64,000 nucleotides of DNA. It comes from Seriola aureovittata. Taxonomy: Eukaryota; Chordata; Actinopteri; Carangiformes; Carangidae. Below are positions 41,964-50,620 of the stretch, piece by piece (position 1 is the first letter of the stretch; each line of letters starts with the position of its first letter). The stretch covers positions 9,989,001 to 10,053,000 of the forward strand of contig NC_079368.1 of assembly GCF_021018895.1 (NCBI RefSeq). The letters run 5' to 3'. A program made the position numbers and the translations under genes. Under the pieces are notes generated by a model. It did no database searches. It was given only the letters and a program-made list of their open reading frames with translations, and was not told the origin of the DNA.

Positions 41964-42643
41964 TGTGGGTTGGGGGGGGTTTGGGGCATGAGAGAAGGAA
42001 AGGGCAAGAAGGGGGTGGGGGGGGGGCTTCAAGATGGCTCCTTTTTTCCTCATTAACATACAAATGGAATTCTGCAGTTGAGAAGGAGTCTGTGCTGTGA
42101 TTGAGAAAAAGGGAGGGAGGATGGGGAAAAAGGATGGAGAAGTAGGAGGGTGAATCCTCATGCCATTTCATCAGATCTGTCTATTCCTCTGTTTAGTGCC
42201 ACTGTTAGTTTGAACTGTTCCATTAAGGTGTTCGGCTATCAGATTCTAACACTAATTGACTTTCCAAAGCCATCAGCCTCAGGGTGGGAGAATCTGAAAG
42301 CGATGCTTTTATCTACCTAGAGGACAAACAAGGGGCTTGATAAAACTGTTGCAGCAGATTTTAAGGAAAGGCTAAAGATTTTAGTTAAAAAAATGTTGTT
42401 GTATTTTATTGGTTTGTAATGCAAATAGTAAAACTTAGTCATGTGTATTGATTAGAGATGAGTCTCGACCCTTTGCACCACAACTAGTACACATTTGTGA
42501 AGGCTTCCACTGAATGCAAGCATCCACTGAACCTGCCCTCACCTGTTAAGCTTGTATAAATTTAACGTGTCTCATTTCCCTCCTCTACCCCACAGCTTCG
42601 CAAAAAGGGTGAAGTCCGAGGAACCAGTGCTGCAGACGAATGA
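28881..42643 (+). CDS. pitpnb: PITPNB, phosphatidylinositol transfer protein beta (11 coding exons, alternative last exon)
   Basis: Ten shared coding exons (768 nt, 256 codons) plus one of two 15-codon last exons give 271 residues, the usual length. The protein opens [18 protein letters not shown] and has the hallmark [27 protein letters not shown] (Cys94), KWWGLQ (Trp202-Trp203, membrane docking) and [19 protein letters not shown]-beta exchanges phosphatidylinositol and phosphatidylcholine between membranes, mainly at Golgi and ER, supporting PI4P synthesis and COPI traffic. Beta rather than alpha is chosen from the KKGSVRGT tail, the 271-residue length, Cys94 numbering and the TTC28-MN1 neighbourhood. 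The ATG is well placed, with A at -3 and G at +4. All phases agree, including an 8-nt microexon. No promoter regulation can be read beyond CRE, CCAAT and GC boxes. Confidence 0.96.
29270..29535. repeat. GCTAGC/GCTAAC word cluster near PITPNB 5' end
   Basis: Repeated words TTAGCTC, GCTAATGCTAGCTAACC, CAGCTAATC, ACTAGCTAGCGG, GGCTAGCTAACTTAGCTAATAGG within 270 bp. Such GTTAGCTAGCTAAC-like words are common around promoter-proximal introns of fish genes. No tandem unit can be defined. Confidence 0.5.
30111..30136 (+). repeat. Poly-T tract (26 bp)
   Basis: Uninterrupted T run in PITPNB intron 1, with no adjacent element body recognised. Confidence 0.9.
31928..31958 (+). CDS. pitpnb: PITPNB coding exon 2 (31 nt)
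   Basis: Acceptor TTGCAG|C, donor GAGGAG|GTGAGT. Completes Tyr7 and encodes [10 protein letters not shown] (residues 8-17). Short, but strongly supported by phase and by the expected PITP sequence. Confidence 0.93.
31959..33432 (+). other. pitpnb: PITPNB intron 2 (1.47 kb)
   Basis: AT-rich, with a poly-T run near 32008-32022 and a hAT-like terminal sequence near 33110. No coding exon recognised. Confidence 0.65.
33110..33145 (+). mobile_element. hAT-type terminal sequence (fragment)
   Basis: CAGTGGTTCCCAAACTGGGA matches the general form of hAT transposon ends (CAGxGGTTCCCAAACT). I found no opposite inverted end or transposase frame within the intron, so at most a fragment or solo end remains. 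Confidence 0.35.
33433..33578 (+). CDS. pitpnb: PITPNB coding exon 3
   Basis: 146 nt; acceptor TTACAG|TATCAA, donor AAGAG|GTACCT. Encodes residues 18-65 beginning [20 protein letters not shown], the most diagnostic PITP block, and ending TYHxxH-type [10 protein letters not shown] (Thr58 and Lys60, at the lipid headgroup site by homology to Thr59/Lys61 of PITP-alpha). Confidence 0.95.
33868..33959 (+). CDS. pitpnb: PITPNB coding exon 4
   Basis: 92 nt; acceptor ATACAG|T, donor AACCA|GTGAGT. Encodes residues 66-96: [18 protein letters not shown] and [12 protein letters not shown]. Cys94 is the conserved cysteine of the PITP lipid pocket. Confidence 0.95.
34168..34175 (+). CDS. pitpnb: PITPNB coding exon 5, 8-nt microexon
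   Basis: TTGTGACG between a pyrimidine-rich acceptor (GATCCAG) and donor GTAGGT. With the one nucleotide left by exon 4 it gives Ile97-Val98-Thr99, and the next exon opens at Asn100, matching the known RT-IVT-NEYM order. No other way of joining exons 4 and 6 keeps the frame and sequence. Confidence 0.9.
34351..34425 (+). CDS. pitpnb: PITPNB coding exon 6
   Basis: 75 nt, phase 0; acceptor TTCTAG|AATGAG, donor GAAAAT|GTGGGT. Encodes residues 100-124, [20 protein letters not shown] then GTQEN. Confidence 0.95.
34523..34606 (+). CDS. pitpnb: PITPNB coding exon 7
   Basis: 84 nt, phase 0; acceptor GTTCAG|GTGCAC, donor TCTACT|GTAAGT. Encodes residues 125-152, [20 protein letters not shown] then DRSQVSST. 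The preceding intron is 97 bp. Confidence 0.94.
34607..36891 (+). other. pitpnb: PITPNB intron 7 (2.3 kb)
   Basis: Contains a 50-bp tandem duplication (34921-35025), a higher-complexity block (about 35915-36085), CA tracts (about 36085-36125 and 36664-36678) and a (TA)n run (about 36723-36740). No coding exon recognised. Confidence 0.65.
34921..35025 (+). repeat. Tandem duplication, two copies, 50-bp period
   Basis: Each copy is a run of 12 T, then CTCTAGCCTTTGAACATG, then TATTGAAAT or CATTGAAAT and an ATACTTGAA end. The second copy has a few substitutions and a short insertion. Each copy contains a strong-looking splice acceptor (T12-CTCTAG). Confidence 0.85.
36892..36969 (+). CDS. pitpnb: PITPNB coding exon 8
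   Basis: 78 nt, phase 0; acceptor CTGTAG|GACTAC, donor TGGAAG|GTAAGG. Encodes residues 153-178, [19 protein letters not shown] then PLGPNWK. Confidence 0.95.
36970..39651 (+). other. pitpnb: PITPNB intron 8 (2.7 kb)
   Basis: Contains the decayed Tc1/mariner copy (about 37280-38040). After it comes high-complexity sequence at about 38990-39500, interrupted by a C run (about 39294-39309). No coding exon recognised. Confidence 0.65.
37280..38040 (+). mobile_element. Tc1/mariner transposon relic
   Basis: Translated fragments on the + strand show Tc1-like transposase landmarks in order: SETK near 37490, a WGC-like motif near 37540, FQQDNNPK near 37675-37700, and SPDLNPI-NLW near 37758-37795. After these come a TGTCCAGATGTGCAAAGCTT block and an AT-rich end. 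The frame is broken by stops and shifts throughout, and the 5' terminal repeat was not recognised. It is a dead fossil copy in PITPNB intron 8. Boundaries are approximate. Confidence 0.8.
39652..39762 (+). CDS. pitpnb: PITPNB coding exon 9
   Basis: 111 nt, phase 0; acceptor CAACAG|AAAGAG, donor CATGAG|GTTAGA. Encodes residues 179-215 with [20 protein letters not shown]; Trp202-Trp203 are the membrane-inserting pair of class I PITPs. Confidence 0.95.
40097..40219 (+). CDS. pitpnb: PITPNB coding exon 10
   Basis: 123 nt, phase 0; acceptor CCCCAG|CAAGAG, donor GATGAA|GTGAGT. Encodes residues 216-256: [40 protein letters not shown] and E, the C-terminal lid helix region. Both alternative last exons join here. 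Confidence 0.95.
40220..40890 (+). other. pitpnb: PITPNB intron 10 (671 bp, to the proximal last exon)
   Basis: AT-rich with no coding content recognised. Acceptor TTTGTCCAG ends at 40890. Confidence 0.7.
40891..40938 (+). CDS. pitpnb: PITPNB alternative last coding exon, Ser262 form
   Basis: Acceptor TTGTCCAG|ATG, then [15 protein letters not shown] and TAG 40936-40938. Counting from Met1, the Ser is residue 262. In mammals Ser262 of splice form 1 is a phosphorylation site reported to matter for Golgi localisation. No AATAAA or ATTAAA is visible between this stop and the distal exon at 42596. The exon may therefore be spliced onward after its stop (candidate donor CAG|GTGTAT at 40948, 9 nt past the stop) or use a weak poly(A) signal. 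Confidence 0.88.
   Translation: MRKKGSVRGTKAAEE
40939..42595 (+). other. pitpnb: Interval between alternative PITPNB last exons
   Basis: An intron for the distal form and possibly 3' UTR for the proximal form. Contains a poly-T/(GT)n/G-rich stretch at about 41932-42027. No coding content recognised. Confidence 0.65.
41932..42027 (+). repeat. Poly-T, (GT)n and G-rich low-complexity tract
   Basis: About 19 T, then a short GT run, then G-runs of 8, 4, 5 and 10. The + strand could fold as a G-quadruplex. Open frames across it are artefacts. Confidence 0.85.
42596..42643 (+). CDS. pitpnb: PITPNB alternative last coding exon, Glu262 form
   Basis: Acceptor CCCACAG|CTTCGC, then [15 protein letters not shown] and TGA 42641-42643. 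Same length (15 codons) and same pattern as the proximal exon, but residue 262 is Glu. This matches the known mammalian arrangement, where splice form 2 lacks Ser262. Confidence 0.92.
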   Translation, partial: LRKKGEVRGTSAADE

Positions 42644-45435
42644 AAAGGCAACGGATTTTAAACACCCACGATGACAGCAGCGATGGTCCTTCGGTGCCAC
42701 TTTTTACCTTAACTGATTCAGGCTGTGGAGGATGGGGCACTGCTACCTGCAATCAATAGAGCGGATCCCTGACTTGCACCCAATCATAGACATTCTATCC
42801 ACTGAGGAATTGATTTCTAGAAACCAACACGATCCTAGCTGATAAGACTCTGGTTAATTTTGATCTCCTGAGCAGAGGAAGGCCAGGTATCGGCATCATG
42901 TTATTGACAAGACGAAGCCTTGAGCGATATGAAGAGGAGCTGCTTCCAATAGAGAGAATTTTTACAAAAGCAGTTTCATTGGTTTGATTCCACAGTGGCA
43001 GGTGTTGGACCAAATATTTCCCCTGTATTATTTCAGTTTTCCTTTTTCTTTTCTTTCTTTTGTTAATGTTACCCTCCAAAACATTCCTATCAAGATGATG
43101 CCCTGTCTGACCTCCCTGTCTCCCTCCTTGGTTTTAACTGTACACACCGGCTCAGTGGTTTGCATTCCCTGGCATGAGTGTGTCTGTTTGTCATACTCAT
43201 GTTCCTTCCTGCCACAGCCTCCATTAAGAGATTACTAACACCCTTGGCGCCTTGGCCCATTGTAATCCTTCCCCCATCACCCCACCTTACCCAAAGCACT
43301 GCATCTTATTAGCACTGACAATCATGCCCGTACAGGTATTCGCTCTAACTCCCGTACAGATGTAATAGAAACCCACACATGCATATGACACATATACATT
43401 GAGAACATGAGGATAAACATGTGAATTCATTCTCACACATACAAACACTTGCAGGTGTGGATGCTTTTGCGGTGACTGATCACTTAAAAGCTCAAGCTGG
43501 GCAGATCCATGCAAGCTTGTTCAGCTAAAGGATGTTACTTTGGAAGTGTTTACAGCTCTGTTTTTTTTTTTTTTGTTTTTTGTTTTTTTCTCCCCTCCTC
43601 TTTCTCTTCTCCCCACACACTCCCTATTCTGAAGACATTCACACATAACATACAACACAGCATTCACCTCCCTAACAGATGTCCCCAGAGAAACTGCACT
43701 GAAAAACAGCCACAGATGGTGCTACACCCCTCCGGCCTCTGTCACAAGCCAAACTGCACCGCACTGCTTGTCCCACCTCGCCCAGCCCATCCCAGAGGCC
43801 CGTCTCACTCATCTGGTTCTCCAAAGTTCTCTGACTCCAAAAGGCCTCTTCTTCTGCTTCATTCTAGGTGTGTTTACAGATTCATAACTGCCTTATCAGT
43901 TCCCAGTCAACACCAGCACCATACACTGCTTGCCTTAATCTCCTTACCCTTATATCTATTGGACCTATTATACCTATTGCATCTCTGCTGCCAGCTATTG
44001 CTCTAGCTACCTCCCTTGTTTCTGACTGACAACTTTCCTGACGCCTAAACATTAGCACTGGCGATTAGCTGCTGCTTGTTAGGAGTAAGTCTTGGCAGAC
44101 AGCTTGATGAGCAGAGTTGTTTTGTGATGACTCTTTGTTTTCTTCAGGGTGTAAAATTGCATGTGATTCCCTTGTATTTTTTCTGATACGTGTCAAAGCC
44201 TCGAGCAAGTGCCATTCCTTCAGCAAGCAAAACTTTGTGCATCATGACCGTAACAGCCAGCGTGCACTGTTCCTGCTGCAAAGGGCTGCACATTTACATC
44301 TCTGCCTCACACCAGCCGTTTGATGGATACGCCACCTTCATGACACTTTCAACTCCATAGTGCACTTTCTCCCCATAGGCTTCAGAATCATGTGGCACTG
44401 GCCTACAGTGTTGATCATCACTTGTGTTACATACATGTACAGTACAAGTGGTTTCCTCATCTGATTCTTACTGGTCTTCTTTGAGTGTTAGTGTTTTTGT
44501 TTTTTTTGTTTTTTCTGGTGTGTCATTGTCTTAAATTGTGCAACAGGAATTATGGATTTATTTTTAGAGATCTATTTTCCACATTTTTAAGACGCTGATA
44601 TAATGAAATCTTCTGGGTTCATATATTCTAATGTTTTTATTTTCAGTCAGTCTCATGAGGGAACGTGATCACTTCCTCAGTAATGGGTTATTGGCTTGTC
44701 CAAAGAGCGTAAATGGATTTCTGATATGTTTACATGTATTCTGCGATTGTAGGTTGTTGTTTTGTTTTTTTCTAATAGGAAAAATTGGAAGCAAATTTCT
44801 GAGGCAACATTTTTCAAAACAACAAAATCTTCTCAGGTGAACAATACCATACAAGGATCTTTTTGATATTGTTGCTCATCAAAACCATTGACTTCCTTTC
44901 ACCATTTCCTTTTCTGCGGGAAATATGGTGTTAGTTTCAGTATGATGGGAGGTGGTTGTGATACAGTCTGGTCCATTTTACTCCAGTATATGAGACAGCC
45001 CGTCGATCTTTGTAACTGTACTGAGATTGTGTGCGTGTGTTTTTCAAAGTGCGAAAAAAAAAAAATTGTCTTCAGTGTAATCAATGTTTCCAAGTCTATC
45101 TTAATGATTCCTGCTGTCTGTTGAATAGAGAACCCAGTGGCTAAAGAGAATAACGTAAATCAATGGTTTCAGTTTGCCATCTGTCAAGACAGTGACATAG
45201 GGGAGAGGAAGTATTCACAAAGCAACTGTACAGTCTTATCCTAATTTATGAAATCTGCAACTGTTTAATTTCTGGACCGCTTGCTTTTAAATGTTTCTGA
45301 TCAGCTTTTGAAATTCAGGGGACACGGTAGTGAATGTATGACATTTTGTGCCTTTTCTTTCTGTAGATCTTTGTGTGCCATTAAGTCTTCATATTGTATC
45401 TAAATATCAAATAAATTTTGTCTGGAAAATAATGT
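42644..45435 (+). other. pitpnb: PITPNB 3' UTR
   Basis: About 2.8 kb from the distal stop to just past AATAAA 45410-45415. Poly-T runs lie at about 43561-43574 and 44494-44510. Open frames here (for example 43509-44006) have no recognisable protein features. The extent is inferred from the poly(A) signal. Confidence 0.65.
45410..45415 (+). terminator. pitpnb: AATAAA polyadenylation signal (PITPNB)
   Basis: Canonical hexamer followed within 20-50 nt by GT-rich sequence (TTTTGTCTGG, TGCTCATGTCTGATTGG), the expected downstream element. Confidence 0.7.
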
Positions 45436-45506
45436 CCAGATTGTGCTCATGTCTGATTGGATGCAGGTGCTTGTTGGAGACTTGGGGCCCAGAGGGGGAA
45501 TGTGTT

Positions 45507-45511
<5 letters not shown>

Positions 45512-45558
<47 letters not shown>
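45512..45558 (+). repeat. Poly-T tract (47 bp)
   Basis: Uninterrupted T run about 100 bp past the PITPNB poly(A) signal. It could be the tail of an inserted minus-strand retro-element, but no element body was recognised beside it. Confidence 0.95.
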
Positions 45559-46832
45559 CTTTCTTTCTAACTTTTGCATTTATATTTCCAGACCAGTGGA
45601 TGTGCTTGTAGATTGGCTGAAGAGATGTCTATTTCTCCCGTCGTAAAAACCTCAGACCTGCTAATGGCAATAGCAAGCACACAGATGGCCAGCTTGGGAT
45701 GCAGTCTTCACAACATATCCAGCTTTTAAACAGCTGTCTACTCAGTCTAAGTCACCATCTTTTGAATAATACACAATAACAGATTTTGATTGAAGATTGA
45801 AGATGTGGGTTGAGCTTGAATTAATTTGGAGGGCTGAAGATTGAAAGTATTGGCTCTCTACTGTAAAATGCACATCAGATAAGGTAAACATTCCCTCAGT
45901 AGAGTTGCTGTTGACTCGAGCATGGACTAGACTTTCAGTGACCCGCAGGTCAGAAGACTCGCACAATAACAGCGGAATCCGTGCTAAAGAGCAGGAAGAG
46001 CCGCCAGTCTGCCGGCTGAGATATCCGCCTTTTTTATTGTTTGTGGAGGAATGGTCACATGTGCCTGCTGCAAGGAAACCAGTCATATCTGCCCCAGAAC
46101 AAGCAAATAATGCTGTTTCTAAAAGGGGAGATGGGCAGAGTCGCCCACACACCTCCTGTTAAGTGGCAGCTCACAGTAGTCTACAGTAGGCATGTATCCA
46201 TCCATCCATGTGTCTCGCTCGCAGAGAAGATGAAGGGACATGTCATGAGTGAGCCCCTGTCGTTTAAATAGATGAGGCAACAGATGAAGAGTAGAAATGA
46301 ATCTCAAATGGAGGCTCAAGACTTGACACGGGCATGTTGCCGAAGAAAGACTTGATGTTCAGAGCTAAAAACACTTTGTGATAGCCAGCACGGCCGGCTT
46401 CATTGCTGCAAGTCATAAGCAGAATTCACAATGTTCTTAAATGTGTCAAAATGGATTGTAAAGGCCGAGACTACGCAGGAGAAAAAGCTGCAGTAGTGTT
46501 TGAGTCACCACATGGCTGCATTTCCTGCCACAAGACAACACACCGGGGGTGAGAGCTTCTGTTTCTGGAGGAAGTGGCACAGTGAAGATTAAACTCAGTT
46601 TGGACCGGCCCTGCCATGTTTGTGTATGTGACCTTCCGCTGGGGCCACATTTGCTCGGGGGCCACAGGTTTTCTTGGACAGGAAAGTTATTTCTGGATTT
46701 CATGGGTTGGCAGTGATGTCACGAGTGTTTCCTCATCCTCCGGGCTCGGGTCAAGTTTAAGCCCAGTGATTCTCCTGAGTCTTTCCTGTTGTTCTGAGAG
46801 AGGTGGAAGAGGTGTGGATCCAACCGGAGAGG

Positions 46833-46866
46833 CGGGGGTGGGTGGGTGGGTGGGGGGGGTGCGGGG
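46833..46866 (+). repeat. G-quadruplex-type G-rich tract
   Basis: Five G-runs separated mostly by single T (GGGGGTGGGTGGGTGGGTGG and onward). This is one of the most stable quadruplex patterns (single-base loops) on the + strand. Confidence 0.85.
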
Positions 46867-47015
46867 GCGTTGTCTGTCGCATCCCTCCCCTTCATACAAT
46901 GGCACTTCTCTGGATGACAGATGCTGTTTAACCCGCCCTGACCCGGGGAGTTGTGATGGCTCAGCTGACTGACAGAGGCTCTGCACCACACTGCCCCAAC
47001 TGCACAGGATGACGA

Positions 47016-47037
47016 CCCCCCCCCCCCCCCCCCCCCC
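47016..47037 (+). repeat. Poly-C tract (22 bp)
   Basis: Uninterrupted C run. The minus strand is poly-G. It is a likely site of length variation or sequencing error. Confidence 0.95.
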
Positions 47038-48559
47038 AACGAGGAAAGGAACTGTCTCTTTGGGCAACCCCCACAGTAATATATGTCTATAGGAGGAAAA
47101 GCTTAACACCATGAATTAAGAGTAGAGAGGGGCATCCACTTCTGCTATCTTTTCCTATTGAGTAAAATATTGAGACAAATTGAGTGCTAAATCACTGCAG
47201 AGAAGTGTGGTATTGTGACAGTGCTTGAAAGCCTGTAGACTGTCCATTGTCATGACGTCGCCTGAGCTGCAGCTCTGAGCTGCATTTATCATCACTGGGG
47301 ACTCAGGGGGAAAGAGACCATGCCATCGGTTTGTCATACTTAACTTGTCTGTCTCCATTTGAGAGGACTGTAGACAGAGCTAGCAGGAACTGTATCACAG
47401 GGGTATTAGTATTACAGTCGGATAGAACAATATCTTGATTTTTTTTTTCTGCTGTTGAACTGCAGAATACTTGTTTCTAGTGCTGTTAATGGGATTTTGT
47501 GATACACCAGTCCTTTTATCGGTTGAGAAGTGAACATGAATTGTGCTATTTCTAAGGGGCTTCACAGAGCAGTGATGGCAGACACAGCTGAAACAGTTTG
47601 ATATGCACACACTTTTGTGTTTGTCTCTAATGATGCTGCATCGAGCTGGCTCTCAGATATGGAGGCGGTCCTCCAGCAAGGTGATACTGAGACAGTGTGA
47701 TCTTTTTTAGCAACACACCACACAAGCAACAGCAGCCTTCAGAACGTCTCAGCAACTCAACATGCTTCTCCTTCCCTCTCTAGAAGACAGGTACTTTACA
47801 CCATGTCTCCTTCAAAACACAATCACTGTCTATCCCTGCCTCCTCACTCTGAGCTGCTGTCCTCTCAGCTGCAAGCAGTGCATATCCACACCTCCAAAGT
47901 TCCAAATATACACACTTCCCAGCACCTTTCAGTGCCTTGTCCTGACCTGTTTCCAGCCTCACCCTTGACATACAGCCTTCCCCTCAAGCTGCAGGGCTGG
48001 GTATATTGTTTACCTCTGTAAGCCAGCAGTTGTGGGATACAGAGCCGCTTATTTCTTTACACACAGCTTAGCTAAAATTACCATCTCATGGAGGCTACTT
48101 CATGCGTTAGCTGAAACACCCACAACATGAAAATGAAGTGTACAATACCTACATTTATCGGGAAAAATCATACACATACATCATAGTATTCCTTCCCATT
48201 TACCTCAACCAGAACAAAAGGAAACTAATACTGGTTCCCAGAGGCTTCCCTTAAAATAACAAGACTGATTTAGTGGGGTTGAAAAATCTTTTTTTTTTTT
48301 TTTTTTCAAAATAAAACTGTACTGCTTTAGTAAAAATATAAGTTTTAACTATTTTTGATAAAGGATTAGCAGTAAATTATTCTATATGTATAATGTAAAT
48401 ATATATTAATTATATAAACCACAGTGTAATTTGTTTGCTTTATACTTATATTTGCATTTAAATTTAGTCTTTACAGTATATTACAGTATTATGTAAAACT
48501 ATTTTCTGAGAGCTTCAGCATCAAAGTGGCCAATTATCTGCCACTCTCACTGACGCCAG

Positions 48560-48575
48560 CCGCTAGGTGGCACTG
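48560..48575 (+). promoter_or_regulatory. Candidate CTCF site
   Basis: CCGCTAGGTGGCACTG fits the CTCF core (CC-x-C-x-AG-G/A-T/G-GGC-A/G-C/G) closely, on the + strand between PITPNB and MN1. Motif match by eye only. Confidence 0.5.
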
Positions 48576-50145
48576 TGTCTGTTTGGTAAAAGTCCTCTTG
48601 GTTCTCCCCCCTCCCATCCCTCCACCCCACCTAAAGGTACAGAGCTGTCTGACAGCAAATTCTCTAAATGCCCACTGTCCACAATGTCGGAAAGATATAA
48701 TATAGAGTTCTCCTTTCACCAAAGAAAACATCCATGGTGGTGAATGAAAGTACATTTTAATCCCACATGTTTCCTTTATTTCAAATAATTACACAGTTCT
48801 CTTAATCTTAGGAGGGAAAGACACCCCCTCGCATACACACACAATCCTGGATCCATTGTAGACTAAAGCACATTTGGAATATTTTTAAATTGGCTACATA
48901 TCTCTGTCTCTTTTTTTAAAAAAAAAAGTGGTTATAAAATCCGCACAGGAAAATGAATATGAACTCGGCCATGTCAAAATTCACGAGAAGAGCAAGAGCC
49001 AAGGTATCCCAAAAAATCGCAAGGGATTAAATACATACACTTAAAGACCTACACACAAAGACAGTCTGATATGAGAGCTACAGACAATGTTAAAACGCAT
49101 TCTGAATTACATAACGGCACATAAAACACATACCTATGAAAAAGTATAGGCTATCATAAAATTAAAATGTAACAAAAAGTGGGTTATTAGTCTTAATCGA
49201 ATACAATTAGGACATTAATTAGTGTCATACACACAGTATTTAGGCTGACTTTGTTATATTGGAACCTTTGTGTCTCAAACTTACATAAACAGGAAAATAG
49301 GCTATTTTCTATTATTTCATGTCTAATCTTTGGTTACAGCTCCATTTAACCCTACACACATAATCTTGGCTAATATTACCCAGGCATACAGTTAATTAAT
49401 TCATCAAGTTAATTATTCTAATTTGGCCGTGCAAAATGTTCTATTTTACAGACTATAATACTAAGAGAATGCTATTGATTATCGGAACCGAGGCTCAATA
49501 TCATCCACATGATTTAGTTCAGATGGTCTTTTAAGGAGGATTTTTCCCTTTGGGACTTATAGGTTCACACTCAAAGACAGGGGCAGGTTTGATTGGTCAC
49601 AGGGGTGTGATGACCACACTTTATGATATCAGTCTAATTTATACCTTCATCCCAGCATCAATATCAGCTTTAGATATATTTAGGCTACATTTCTGATAGG
49701 ACAGGGAGTCGTTTCTCAGTCAGCACGTGCTATAGGCCAACCTAATGAGGCCAGGATGGGACGATTTCACTATTCGGCATTGATTGTGAGTGAGGTCTCA
49801 CATTAAAAGCTGTGGCCTGTTCGTCCAAAAAAAAAAAACTGCTTACGCATGAGAACAAGTCTAACATCCGGCTCGTGACCTCAGCGTTGGTGAGTGACAC
49901 CGATTCATCTGACGTGACTGTGTCCAAGTTATAAACACGAACAACTAGTTGATCATCTAGTCGTTCAAGCTTGTTAGTGATTTAACTATATGACGATATG
50001 TCTGTTTTCCATCGCATATTGCATTGTGTGTTGTTGAACACATGTTGCAATGGAGATGACACGGGTCCACTGAAGTTCTGGTCACTGCATGGATCAGTGC
50101 AAGGGCGAGAAAAAGTTTGTTCATATGTGAAGAGATCTAAACTAC

Positions 50146-50373
50146 ATGAAAAAAAACAAAGTGCAGAATTTCACTTGGAGCACTGTTCTAGAGGATATGA
50201 GAGTTGCAGGAGTGTTTCCTCACCAGGCGGTTGTAGACAAAAAAATCAGTGGTATAATGAACAAAGAGGTTAATGCGATCCCTCCGGAACAGAAATATTT
50301 TTATGTGCTAGACAGCATCCAGATCAAATCTGATGGCTGGTTTTATTGTGAAAATACTGCGCTATCTGTTTAG
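50146..50373 (+). pseudogene. Weak Myb/SANT-like ORF fragment
   Basis: A 75-codon frame with WSTVLEDMRVAGVFPHQAVV then DKKISGIMN. The spacing of Trp, hydrophobic and Lys residues recalls the Myb/SANT-like domain of Harbinger-associated proteins. It lies just upstream of the MN1 promoter with no partner transposase or repeat ends. Chance similarity is quite possible. Confidence 0.2.
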
Positions 50374-50449
50374 GTCAAAACATTACATTTTAAGTGAAAT
50401 CCATTTTTATGATCTGATTTACACTGAAGCGTTTACAATCTCATTCAGT

Positions 50450-50620
50450 CTGCGGACCACCTTAAAAGCGTTTGTCCCGCCCTCGATGCTTTCTTTGGCG
50501 GCTCTGATTGGCTGAGGCCTCATGCATGGAAGTGGCTGCAGAAATGCAAAACTTGTTGCTGGCTCCTCTGGACGCGTTGATCTCACACAGCGCCAAGCGG
50601 CAGAGCGGAGTGTGAGTGTA
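50450..50620 (+). promoter_or_regulatory. mn1: MN1 promoter region (CpG-rich)
   Basis: Sequence changes here from AT-rich to CpG-rich, and stays so to about 50870. CTGATTGGCT at 50504-50513 is the exact complement of an NF-Y/CCAAT box (AGCCAATCAG), with a reverse GC-box-like CCCGCCC just upstream (about 50477-50483). The transcription start is probably just downstream. No TATA box is clear. Confidence 0.55.

Larger units (their letters stand above)
45436..50450. other. PITPNB-MN1 intergenic region
   Basis: No gene recognised on either strand. It holds a 47-bp poly-T, a G-quadruplex-type tract (46833-46866), a 22-bp C run, a CTCF-type motif (48560-48575), AT-rich sequence (48300-49400) and a weak Myb/SANT-like ORF near 50.15 kb. 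Open frames over low-complexity DNA were not accepted. Confidence 0.6.

Noticed and set aside
43509..44006. 165-codon plus-strand frame
   Set aside because: It sits in the PITPNB 3' UTR, is rich in Leu/Ser/Pro/His without domain features, and starts over a poly-T run.
45742..46152. 136-codon minus-strand frame
   Set aside because: No recognisable motif or splice support, and composition is like the surrounding non-coding DNA.
46687..47112. Overlapping minus-strand frames of 106-141 codons
   Set aside because: Driven by G/C homopolymers (poly-Gly and Pro-rich peptides); no coding signature.
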